Source: Pseudomonadota bacterium (lineage in GTDB: Bacteria > Pseudomonadota > Alphaproteobacteria > Rhizobiales > Aestuariivirgaceae). From it: a stretch of 7,830 bases of DNA. Every line of letters begins with the position of its first letter. Within the stretch, counting starts at the first letter, position 1. The notes beneath the pieces were generated by a model. The model saw only the letters and a program-made list of their open reading frames with translations, was not told the origin of the DNA and did not search any database. Location of the stretch: NCBI GenBank assembly GCA_016522385.1, contig JAEKFU010000567.1, forward strand, positions 1-7,830, given 5' to 3'. This document shows, in pieces, positions 1 to 5,757 of this stretch. The translations under genes and the position numbers were made by a program.

Positions 1-567
1 GGCAAGATCAAGGCCGGCAGCGTATCCAACGAGATCATGCACCATATGGACTGGCTCCCTACCTTCCTGGCCGCCGCGGGCGATCCAGATATCAAGGAAA
101 AGCTCAAGAAAGGTGGCGTTAAGGCGATTGGGCGCGAGTACAAGGTGCATCTGGATGGCTACAACTTCCTGCCGCACCTCTTGGGACAGGAAGAAAAGGG
201 TCCGCGCAAGGAAATCTTCTACTTTGCCGACACGGGCGAGTTGACAGCCTTGCGTTACAACGATTGGAAGGCGATTTTCCTGGAGCAGAAGGAATTCGCC
301 ACGCTGCGGGCCTGGATAGAACCCTGGACACCGCTACGTGTACCGCTGATCACCAATCTCAGGCGGGATCCTTACGAGCGCGCTCATGTGACTTCCAACA
401 CCTATCTGGACTGGATGATTGACCGCATCTTCTTCCTGGTGCCGGCGCAAGCCTATGTGGCCCAGTTCTTGAAGACCTTCCAGGAGTTTCCGCCACGCCA
501 GAAACCTGCAAGCTTCTCCATCGATCAGGTGATGGAGCAGCTGCAGACGAGCGGCGGTTCCAAATGA
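1..567 (+). CDS. Arylsulfatase, C-terminal part (5' end outside window)
   Basis: The reading frame is open from base 1 and ends at TGA 565-567, giving the last 188 residues of a longer protein. The stretch S-N-E-I-M-H-H-M-D-W-L-P-T-F near the start, followed by A-A-G-D-P, is the conserved region of type I (formylglycine-dependent) arylsulfatases that follows the catalytic core. Further on, L-D-G-Y-N-F-L-P, the K-E-I-F-Y-F strand, and the N-L-R-R-D-P-Y-E-R-A segment are also typical of this family's C-terminal subdomain. The tail F-P-P-R-Q-K-P-A-S-F-S-I-D-Q is characteristic of the bacterial arylsulfatase A-like group. The family hydrolyses sulfate esters, usually in the periplasm. The C-x-P-S-R or C-x-A-S-R activation motif and any signal peptide would lie upstream and cannot be checked. 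No ATG in the window should be taken as the start. The next gene, moxR, begins 83 bases downstream on the same strand. Confidence 0.9.
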   Translation, partial: GKIKAGSVSNEIMHHMDWLPTFLAAAGDPDIKEKLKKGGVKAIGREYKVHLDGYNFLPHLLGQEEKGPRKEIFYFADTGELTALRYNDWKAIFLEQKEFATLRAWIEPWTPLRVPLITNLRRDPYERAHVTSNTYLDWMIDRIFFLVPAQAYVAQFLKTFQEFPPRQKPASFSIDQVMEQLQTSGGSK

Positions 568-575
568 TTGTTTGA

Positions 576-597
576 TTGGAAACAACGTTCTTTGCAA
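576..597. promoter_or_regulatory. Imperfect palindrome, candidate operator upstream of moxR
   Basis: A 22-base imperfect palindrome lies just after the sulfatase stop codon. The left half is TTGGAAACAAC and the right half GTTCTTTGCAA; 9 of 11 positions pair around a central C-G step. Its AT-rich character stands out from the GC-rich surroundings. A weak sigma-70-like pair may overlap it (TTGATT at 572-577 and AAT-rich bases near 596-602), but the match is poor. An operator for a dimeric repressor controlling moxR and the bat genes is possible. This is inference from symmetry and position only, and no regulator gene is visible. Confidence 0.3.
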
Positions 598-602
598 ATA
601 AT

Positions 603-628
603 GGCGGCGGTCCCTCGGGGCCGCCGTC
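603..628 (+). terminator. GC-rich hairpin between sulfatase and moxR, possible terminator
   Basis: GGCGGCGGTCC at 603-613 can pair with GGGCCGCCGTC at 618-628 around a CTCG loop (614-617). The stem has about 11 pairs, including two G-U pairs. It would be very stable in RNA. There is no T-run after it (TGACACAG follows), so it is not a textbook intrinsic terminator. It may still end or stabilise the sulfatase transcript, or lie in the moxR leader, since its 3' edge is 22 bases before the moxR start. Confidence 0.45.
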
Positions 629-650
629 TGACACAGCAGGTTGAAGTTCT

Positions 651-1625
651 ATGGCTGCGCTGGATCAAATACTGGCTCTCAAGGAGCGGATGCAGCAATC
701 GATCATTGGCCAGGAGGAGGTGATCGACAGGCTGATCATCGGCATTCTGGCAGACGGTAATCTGTTGGTCGAAGGCCTGCCGGGCCTCGCCAAGACCAGG
801 GCCATCAAGAGTCTGGCGAATAACCTTGCGGCCGATTTTTCCCGTATCCAGTTCACGCCGGATCTGCTGCCCGCCGATGTGACGGGAACCGAGGTCTACT
901 ATTCCGCCGGCGGCAAGGGACAGTTCAAGTTCGAGCCCGGGCCGATCTTCGGTAACATCGTGCTGGCCGACGAGATCAACCGGGCACCGGCCAAGGTTCA
1001 GGCCGCATTGCTTGAAGCCATGGAAGAGCGTCAAGTGACCGTCGCCGGCACCACCCACAAGATGCCGGACCTGTTCATGGTGATGGCAACGCAGAACCCC
1101 ATCGAGCAGGAAGGCACGTATCCGCTGCCTGAAGCACAGATGGACCGCTTTCTCATGCACGTCATGATCGGCTACGGCGACGAGGCGGCCGAAGCGCAGA
1201 TCATCCGTCTGGTGCGCGGCGAGAGTGCGCCTTCCTCGGGCCGCGCGAAGAAGATGCCCGCGCCGGTGCCGCAAAAGGCCGTGTTCGATGCCCGCAAGGA
1301 AATCGCCAAGGTGCATTCCTCTGAGGCTATCGAAACCTATCTTGTCGATCTCATATATGCGACCCGTTATCCGGAGCGCTATTCGGATCAGTTGAAGAGC
1401 TGGATCGAGGTCGGTGCCAGTCCGCGCGGCGGCATCGGCCTCGACAAGTGCTCGCGCGCCCATGCCTGGCTACAGGAGCGGGACTATGTCACCCCGGACG
1501 ACGTCCGCGCCATCGTTCACAACGTGCTGCGGCATCGCGTAATGTTGAGCTACGAAGCAAATGCCGAAGGGATCACGGCCGACCGTGTCATCAAGGAGAT
1601 CGTGACCCGGGTGGCGGTGCCCTAG
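651..1625 (+). CDS. moxR: MoxR family AAA+ ATPase
   Basis: This 324-residue protein is the usual length for MoxR ATPases. Visible motifs in order are: Walker A G-L-P-G-L-A-K-T at residues 42-49 (the A in place of G before K-T is normal in MoxR); F-T-P-D-L-L-P-A-D-V-T-G-T at 68-80; Walker B ending in D107-E108; the sensor-1 segment A-T-Q-N-P at 146-150; the E-A-Q-M-D-R-F box at 161-167; and the sensor-2 segment G-A-S-P-R-G at 255-260 in the C-terminal helical lid. The family forms ATP-driven rings in the cytosol that act as chaperones for assembly or metal-cofactor insertion, usually with VWA partners encoded next door, as here. The ATG at 651 is chosen because the protein starts in the normal place for the family; GAAG at 643-646 and AGG at 638-640 are modest ribosome-binding sequences. 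It is the first gene of the operon. A 75-base gap separates it from the DUF58 gene. Confidence 0.95.
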   Translation: MAALDQILALKERMQQSIIGQEEVIDRLIIGILADGNLLVEGLPGLAKTRAIKSLANNLAADFSRIQFTPDLLPADVTGTEVYYSAGGKGQFKFEPGPIFGNIVLADEINRAPAKVQAALLEAMEERQVTVAGTTHKMPDLFMVMATQNPIEQEGTYPLPEAQMDRFLMHVMIGYGDEAAEAQIIRLVRGESAPSSGRAKKMPAPVPQKAVFDARKEIAKVHSSEAIETYLVDLIYATRYPERYSDQLKSWIEVGASPRGGIGLDKCSRAHAWLQERDYVTPDDVRAIVHNVLRHRVMLSYEANAEGITADRVIKEIVTRVAVP

Positions 1626-1700
1626 GGTGTTTGGGTGTTGTTGCGATGATGATGAGACCCGAACGAGCGGCATGCACCCACCGTATCGAATGGTAGAACG

Positions 1701-2633
1701 ATGAGCGCGGTCGCCTATACAGACCTCAAGAACCTGATCCGTTTCAAGTATCAGGGGCAGGGGTTCTCGTTCTTGCCGCGCCAACCGATCCACAGCCTGC
1801 TGGCTGGACAGAAGGCTTCGAAGCTGCGCGGCCGCGGCCTGAACTTCGAAGAGATCCGCGATTACCTGCCCGGGGATGATATCCGCAATATCGACTGGAA
1901 GGTGACCGCGCGGATGCGCAAACCGCACAGCCGGGTCTACACCGAGGAACGCGACCGTCCCGCGCTGCTGATTGTGGACCAACGCATGAGCATGTTCTTC
2001 GGCAGCCAGCGGGCGATGAAGTCGGTGACCGCTGCAGAGGCGGCTGCACTGGGCGCCTGGCGCGTGGTCGGCGTCGGCGACAGGGTCGGCGCCATTGTTT
2101 TCAACGACACCGAAACGAACGAGATACGCCCACACCGCAGCAACAAGACGGTGATGCGCATCCTCGAGACGATTGTGCGCCACAACAATGCGCTCAATGT
2201 CGAGAACGAGACGCCGTCGCGACCAAAACGTCTGAACGAAGTCCTCGAACGGGTCTGCCGCGTGACCAAGCACGACTTTCTGGTTTGCCTGTTCAGCGAT
2301 TTCGACGGGGCCGACGAAGCAACCGGCCGGTTGATGTCCCGACTTGCCCAGCACAATGACGTGATCTGCGGATTTGTTTACGATCCCCTTGAAGAAGGGT
2401 TGCCCGAGCTGGGACGCGTCGTGGTCGGCGACGGTGAGCTCCAGATTGAGGTCGATACGGGCGAAGCGGCGCTGCGAGAGCGTTACGCAAAGAGCTTTGC
2501 GGAGCGATTTGCCCAGGTGCGCAAGTTCCTCCTGCAGCGCCAGGTTCCCGTGCTGCCGCTGTCGACCGCAGTGCCCGTGGCCGAGCAGGTTCGCAAACAG
2601 CTCGGATATGCGCCGAGGAAGATGCAACGATGA
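1701..2633 (+). CDS. DUF58 domain-containing protein (MoxR partner, VWA-like)
   Basis: The 310-residue protein carries the DUF58 signature at about residues 43-77: R-G-R-G-L-N-F-E-E-I-R-D-Y, then P-G-D-D-I-R-N-I-D-W, then a T-A-R-M segment. A VWA-like strand follows (A-L-L-I-V-D-Q-R-M-S-M at 88-98). D93 and S97 of the metal-site motif are present, but R95 replaces the usual first serine, so the MIDAS-like site is altered. No transmembrane helix or signal peptide is evident, so it is probably a cytosolic or peripheral partner of the MoxR ring. DUF58 proteins almost always sit beside moxR. The ATG at 1701 has only a weak ribosome-binding sequence (GGTAGAA, 1692-1698), but the N-terminus fits the family. 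The gene ends in an ATGA overlap with the DUF4381 gene. The molecular role of DUF58 is not well established. Confidence 0.93.
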   Translation: MSAVAYTDLKNLIRFKYQGQGFSFLPRQPIHSLLAGQKASKLRGRGLNFEEIRDYLPGDDIRNIDWKVTARMRKPHSRVYTEERDRPALLIVDQRMSMFFGSQRAMKSVTAAEAAALGAWRVVGVGDRVGAIVFNDTETNEIRPHRSNKTVMRILETIVRHNNALNVENETPSRPKRLNEVLERVCRVTKHDFLVCLFSDFDGADEATGRLMSRLAQHNDVICGFVYDPLEEGLPELGRVVVGDGELQIEVDTGEAALRERYAKSFAERFAQVRKFLLQRQVPVLPLSTAVPVAEQVRKQLGYAPRKMQR

Positions 2634-3145
2634 GCGAACATACAAACTCACCCCCGGCTGCGGCCGAGATCTTCGGCTCTGACCGCATGTGGGGACTGAA
2701 GGAATTGCCGCTACCGGAATCGGTCAGTTGGTGGCCGCAGACACCTGGCTGGTTTGTGCTCGGTGCTGCGATCCTGGTGGCGCTCGCATGGCTCGGCTGG
2801 CGGCTGTACAAGCGCTATCAGCGCAACAGCTATCGACGCGAGGGGCTGGCGCAGCTCAATGCCATCTCACCTGACCTGGCAGGACTCGCGGTTCTGCCAG
2901 TCCTCCTCAGGCGATCGGCATTGCGCGCCGCACGGAGGGAGGAGGTTGCCGGTCTCAGAGGCCGCGACTGGATCGCCTGGCTGAACGCCAGCGCCGGCCG
3001 AACCCTGTTCCATGAAGATGATGGAGAGGCGCTCGACCAGCTGTCCTATGCCGGGAGCGATAAGTCATCACTCGACGAAGCAACGGCGCGGCGGCTGATT
3101 GAGGCCAGCAAGAACTGGATGAAGGTGCACCGTGCTGCAGTTTGA
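2630..3145 (+). CDS. DUF4381 family membrane protein
   Basis: This 171-residue protein has the hallmark of DUF4381 (PF14316): L-P-L-P-E-S-V-S-W-W-P-Q-T-P-G-W at about residues 26-41, immediately followed by one transmembrane helix (about 41-59) and a basic stop-transfer segment (Y-K-R-Y-Q-R). The C-terminal part, residues 65-171, is helical, Leu/Ala/Arg-rich and probably cytosolic, containing R-D-W-I-A-W-L-N. The conserved segment before the helix would face the periplasm. GAGGAAG at 2615-2621, 8 bases before the ATG, is a good ribosome-binding site, and the ATGA overlap with the DUF58 gene implies translational coupling. DUF4381 genes typically lie between DUF58 and the VWA genes in proteobacterial MoxR operons, exactly as here. 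The function is unknown; a small scaffold of the Bat membrane complex is a reasonable inference. Confidence 0.9.
   Translation: MSEHTNSPPAAAEIFGSDRMWGLKELPLPESVSWWPQTPGWFVLGAAILVALAWLGWRLYKRYQRNSYRREGLAQLNAISPDLAGLAVLPVLLRRSALRAARREEVAGLRGRDWIAWLNASAGRTLFHEDDGEALDQLSYAGSDKSSLDEATARRLIEASKNWMKVHRAAV
3121..3125 (+). promoter_or_regulatory. Ribosome-binding site deciding the GTG start of the BatA-like gene
   Basis: GAAGG lies 6 bases before the GTG at 3132, inside the end of the DUF4381 gene. The next in-frame ATG (3162) would cut into the first membrane helix of the product and lacks a comparable site. The GTG is therefore the better start. Confidence 0.6.
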
Positions 3146-4121
3146 CCTTCCCTGGGCCTTCATGCTGTTGCCGTTGCCATTGCTGGTGTTCTGGCTGACG
3201 CCCGAGTTCCGTGATACCGGGCGGGCGCTGCATGCGCCGTTCTTTGCCCGTCTGGTGGCGCTGAGCGGTCAAAAACCGCAATCTGGCGCTGTCGTTGAGC
3301 GCAAGGGCTTGCTGCAAAAGGTCAACGGCATCGGCACCTGGTTGCTCGTGGTGACCGCACTTGCGCAGCCGATCTGGGCCGGTGAGCCGATCACTCAGGA
3401 GAAATCGGCCCGCGACATGCTGTTGATCGTCGACCTGTCCGGCTCGATGGACGAGAAGGATTTTACCAATGCGGCGGGTGAAAAGATCACCCGAATTGCT
3501 GCGGTCAAGCAGGTGTTGCGGGGTTTCGTGGCGCGCCGTGAGGGAGACCGGCTCGGGCTTGCCGTATTCGGCAATGCGGCGTTTCCCCAAACGCCGTTTA
3601 CCGAAGATCACAGGACGGTGCTGACATTGCTCGATGAATTGCAGACGGGAATGGCCGGACCAAGGACGATGATCGGAGATGCCCTTGGTCTTGCGGTGCG
3701 CCTGTTTGAAGCTGCTGAGGCCCCGGAAAAGGTCGCGATTCTGCTGACCGACGGCAACGACACCGGCAGCAAGATGCCGGTCGGCCGAGCAGCGCAGATT
3801 GCCGCCGAGCAGGGGGTCACGATCCACACGGTGGCGATCGGCGATCCGGAGAATGTCGGCGAGAACGAGTTGGACACCGAGACCTTGCAATCAATCGCCG
3901 ACACAAGCGGTGGCCGCTCGTTTCTGGCTCTCGATCGCGACGCGCTTGAATCCGTCTACGCTGAACTCGACAAGCTGGAGCCACAAAAACTCCAAACCAT
4001 TTCCTACCGGCCGAAATATCAGCTGTTCCACTATCCTCTGGCCGCGATGATGATCGGCAATCTATTGCTCGCCGGCATCATGCTGGCAGGCGCATCACGG
4101 CGGGAGCGCTCGCATGCCTGA
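3132..4121 (+). CDS. BatA-like VWA domain membrane protein
   Basis: The gene starts with GTG and encodes 329 residues. The layout is that of BatA: an N-terminal hydrophobic helix (about 7-22), a cytosolic linker, a second helix (about 65-83), a VWA domain (about 95-285) and a C-terminal helix (about 301-321) with a basic end. The VWA metal site is intact: D101-L-S103-G-S105-M, T179 in the R-T-M-I-G-D-A-L segment, and D207 in L-L-T-D-G-N-D. This protein can therefore bind Mg2+ or Mn2+ and engage a ligand through a MIDAS. The VWA domain should lie in the periplasm, between the second and last helix. It overlaps the DUF4381 gene by 14 bases and the BatB-like gene by 8. In other bacteria Bat proteins contribute to oxygen and stress tolerance; the direct ligand here is unknown. 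It is the only one of the three VWA-type proteins in this operon with a canonical D-x-S-x-S motif. Confidence 0.93.
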   Translation: MLQFDLPWAFMLLPLPLLVFWLTPEFRDTGRALHAPFFARLVALSGQKPQSGAVVERKGLLQKVNGIGTWLLVVTALAQPIWAGEPITQEKSARDMLLIVDLSGSMDEKDFTNAAGEKITRIAAVKQVLRGFVARREGDRLGLAVFGNAAFPQTPFTEDHRTVLTLLDELQTGMAGPRTMIGDALGLAVRLFEAAEAPEKVAILLTDGNDTGSKMPVGRAAQIAAEQGVTIHTVAIGDPENVGENELDTETLQSIADTSGGRSFLALDRDALESVYAELDKLEPQKLQTISYRPKYQLFHYPLAAMMIGNLLLAGIMLAGASRRERSHA

Positions 4122-5118
4122 TGCCACGCTTGATCAGTTTCATTTCTTGAGGCCTGCCTGGCTGCTCGTCATCCCCTTTGCCATTTGGCTGCATGTCAGG
4201 CTCAGGCACAATGTCAGCGCTGCGGTGCAGTGGCGCAACGCGATTTCCGAAGAATTGCTGCAACATCTCACCGTCGCCGGGAAGGGCGCGACGCGAATCC
4301 GGCCCTATCAGCTGCAAACGGCAGTTTTGCTCCTTGCATCGGTTGCCCTGGCCGGTCCGACCTGGCAGCGCGAGATCACACCGTTCACCGAGGACCGCGC
4401 TCCGCTCATCATCGCGCTTGAACTCACGCCGACCATGCTGGCGACCGATCAGCCGCCGATGCGGCTTGAACGCGCCAAGCAGAAAATCCGCGATCTGCTG
4501 GAACGGCGCAAAGGCGCAAGAACCGCCGTGATTGCCTATGCCGGTAGTGCTCATATGGTCTTGCCGCTGACCAATGATACGCGCCTGATGGAACTCTATC
4601 TGGATTCGCTGACACCGTCCCTGATGCCGCGCGACGGCGATGACGCGAGTGAGGCGCTGGCGCTCTCGGAACAAATGCTCGCCGCCGAACAGGCACCCGG
4701 CACGATCCTGTTCATGACCGACGGCATTGATCGCACTCATGCGCCGCGTTTTTCCGAGCATCACGAAACCTCGCAGGATCAAGCCCTGTTCATGATTTTT
4801 GGCACAACCGCGGGAGGAGCGATTGCCGAGGGCGGCGAGGGCGGGTCGAGCTTCGGCCTGGTGGACGGTGCGGCGCCGGGCATCGACTTGGCCGGGACGA
4901 TTGCGAATTCCGAAGCGGCTGGCGGCACCGTGGTGCGCGCGACGCCGGATCTTTCCGATATCGATGCGATTGCAAAGCGCATCCGCAGTCACCTGGTCAA
5001 TACCATCCAGCAGGACGACCAGTTGCAATGGCGCGACTTTGGCTATGTGCTGGTCTGGCCGATGGGCTTTATCATCTTGCTCTGGGCGCGCCGGGGTTGG
5101 ACTGTTCGTTGGGTCTGA
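4114..5118 (+). CDS. BatB-like VWA domain membrane protein with altered metal site
   Basis: The product has 334 residues, with an N-terminal helix (about 12-28), a second helix (about 67-81), a VWA domain (about 96-295) and a C-terminal helix (about 309-324), like BatA. Family landmarks are R-L-E-R-A-K-Q-K-I-R-D-L-L-E-R-R (117-132), the T-A-V-I-A-Y-A-G strand (137-144) and M-T-D-G (201-204). The D-x-S-x-S motif is replaced by E103-L-T105-P-T107-M. Asp203 is kept, but the segment that normally supplies the MIDAS threonine reads M-P-R-D-G-D-D-A-S. Metal binding may thus be weak or lost. A Gly/Ala-rich loop (about 230-257) precedes the last VWA helices; a loop here is common in BatB. GGGAG at 4102-4106, 7 bases before the ATG, is a good ribosome-binding site. 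In many proteobacteria this protein is fused to a TPR domain; here the TPR domain is the next gene. Confidence 0.9.
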   Translation: MPDATLDQFHFLRPAWLLVIPFAIWLHVRLRHNVSAAVQWRNAISEELLQHLTVAGKGATRIRPYQLQTAVLLLASVALAGPTWQREITPFTEDRAPLIIALELTPTMLATDQPPMRLERAKQKIRDLLERRKGARTAVIAYAGSAHMVLPLTNDTRLMELYLDSLTPSLMPRDGDDASEALALSEQMLAAEQAPGTILFMTDGIDRTHAPRFSEHHETSQDQALFMIFGTTAGGAIAEGGEGGSSFGLVDGAAPGIDLAGTIANSEAAGGTVVRATPDLSDIDAIAKRIRSHLVNTIQQDDQLQWRDFGYVLVWPMGFIILLWARRGWTVRWV

Positions 5119-5121
5119 GCG

Positions 5122-5757
5122 ATGACAAAGTACAGAGTGATCCTGATCCTGTTGTTGAGCCTGGTGCCAAGTCCCACCTTGGCAGACGGTTTCTTGGACT
5201 GGTGGTTGACGCCTGACCAGCAGGGCAGACTCCACTTCAAGCGGGGTGACTACCAGACATCGGCGAGGGCATTCGAGTCCGCGCAGTGGAAGGCACTGGC
5301 GTTCTACAAGGCCGGCGACTTTGCCAATGCGGCAGCGCTGTTTGCCAAAGATGAAAGTGCTGAAGGCTATTTCAATTTGGGCAATGCACTTGCCAAGCAG
5401 GAAAAGCTCGCACCAGCCGTGGCGGCCTACAAACGGGCGTTAGAGCTGAGGCCGGAGTTCCCTGAAGCAGCATTCAATCTCGACTGGGTCGATGGGCTGC
5501 TCAAGCTCAGCCAGAAGGAATACGAAGATGCCGGCGGCACCGGCGGAAAGCTGGGTGCCGACAGGGTTGTCTTTGACAAGCGCGGTGCACAGGGCACCGG
5601 CGAGATGACGGCCCAACAACTCCAGGCAGAGAAGGGGCTGAGCGATGAGCAGTTGCGCGAAATGTGGATGCGCCGGGTGCAGACAACGCCTGGCGATTTC
5701 CTGCGCTTGAAATTCTCCTATCAACTGGTGATTCAGGATGAAGGGGGCACGCAATGA
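5122..5757 (+). CDS. BatC-like tetratricopeptide repeat protein, exported
   Basis: This 211-residue protein begins with a signal peptide (M-T-K-Y-R, a hydrophobic core at about 6-17, then P-S-P-T-L-A-D). Cleavage near residue 21 is likely, and no lipobox cysteine is present, so it should be a soluble periplasmic protein. TPR-type helices run from about 33 to 125. The clearest repeat is S-A-E-G-Y-F-N-L-G-N-A-L ... A-Y-K-R-A-L-E-L-R-P at 79-111, followed by a final A-A-F-N-L-D helix; two shorter repeats precede it. The C-terminal block M-W-M-R-R-V-Q-T-T-P-G-D-F-L-R-L-K-F-S-Y-Q (181-201) matches the conserved end of the TPR part of BatB/BatC proteins. The start lies 3 bases after the BatB-like stop and has only a weak ribosome-binding sequence, which suggests translational coupling. 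It probably bridges the VWA proteins and BatD or a client; this role is inferred. Confidence 0.88.
   Translation: MTKYRVILILLLSLVPSPTLADGFLDWWLTPDQQGRLHFKRGDYQTSARAFESAQWKALAFYKAGDFANAAALFAKDESAEGYFNLGNALAKQEKLAPAVAAYKRALELRPEFPEAAFNLDWVDGLLKLSQKEYEDAGGTGGKLGADRVVFDKRGAQGTGEMTAQQLQAEKGLSDEQLREMWMRRVQTTPGDFLRLKFSYQLVIQDEGGTQ

Noticed and set aside
774..797. MoxR Walker A with Ala where most P-loops have Gly (G-L-P-G-L-A-K-T)
   Set aside because: This form is normal for MoxR ATPases and does not suggest an inactive enzyme.
525..1463. 312-codon open frame on the minus strand, antisense to moxR
   Set aside because: The plus-strand MoxR motifs are complete, and the antisense translation resembles no family I know.
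1632..1680. TGGGTG and CACCCA as a stem in the moxR-DUF58 gap
   Set aside because: Only six pairs with a loop of 37 bases; expected by chance at this composition.
1470..2651. 393-codon open frame on the minus strand, antisense to the moxR end and the DUF58 gene
   Set aside because: It is a long antisense shadow typical of GC-rich genes. Its translation is rich in His, Arg and Gln with no recognisable domain, and the plus strand has clear family motifs.
2955..3890. 311-codon open frame on the minus strand, antisense to the BatA-like gene
   Set aside because: It is another shadow frame; the VWA protein on the plus strand has an intact MIDAS and membrane helices.
4078..5235. 385-codon open frame on the minus strand, antisense to the BatB-like gene
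   Set aside because: It lacks recognisable motifs and has low-complexity, His/Arg/Gln-rich composition; the plus-strand VWA protein explains the region.
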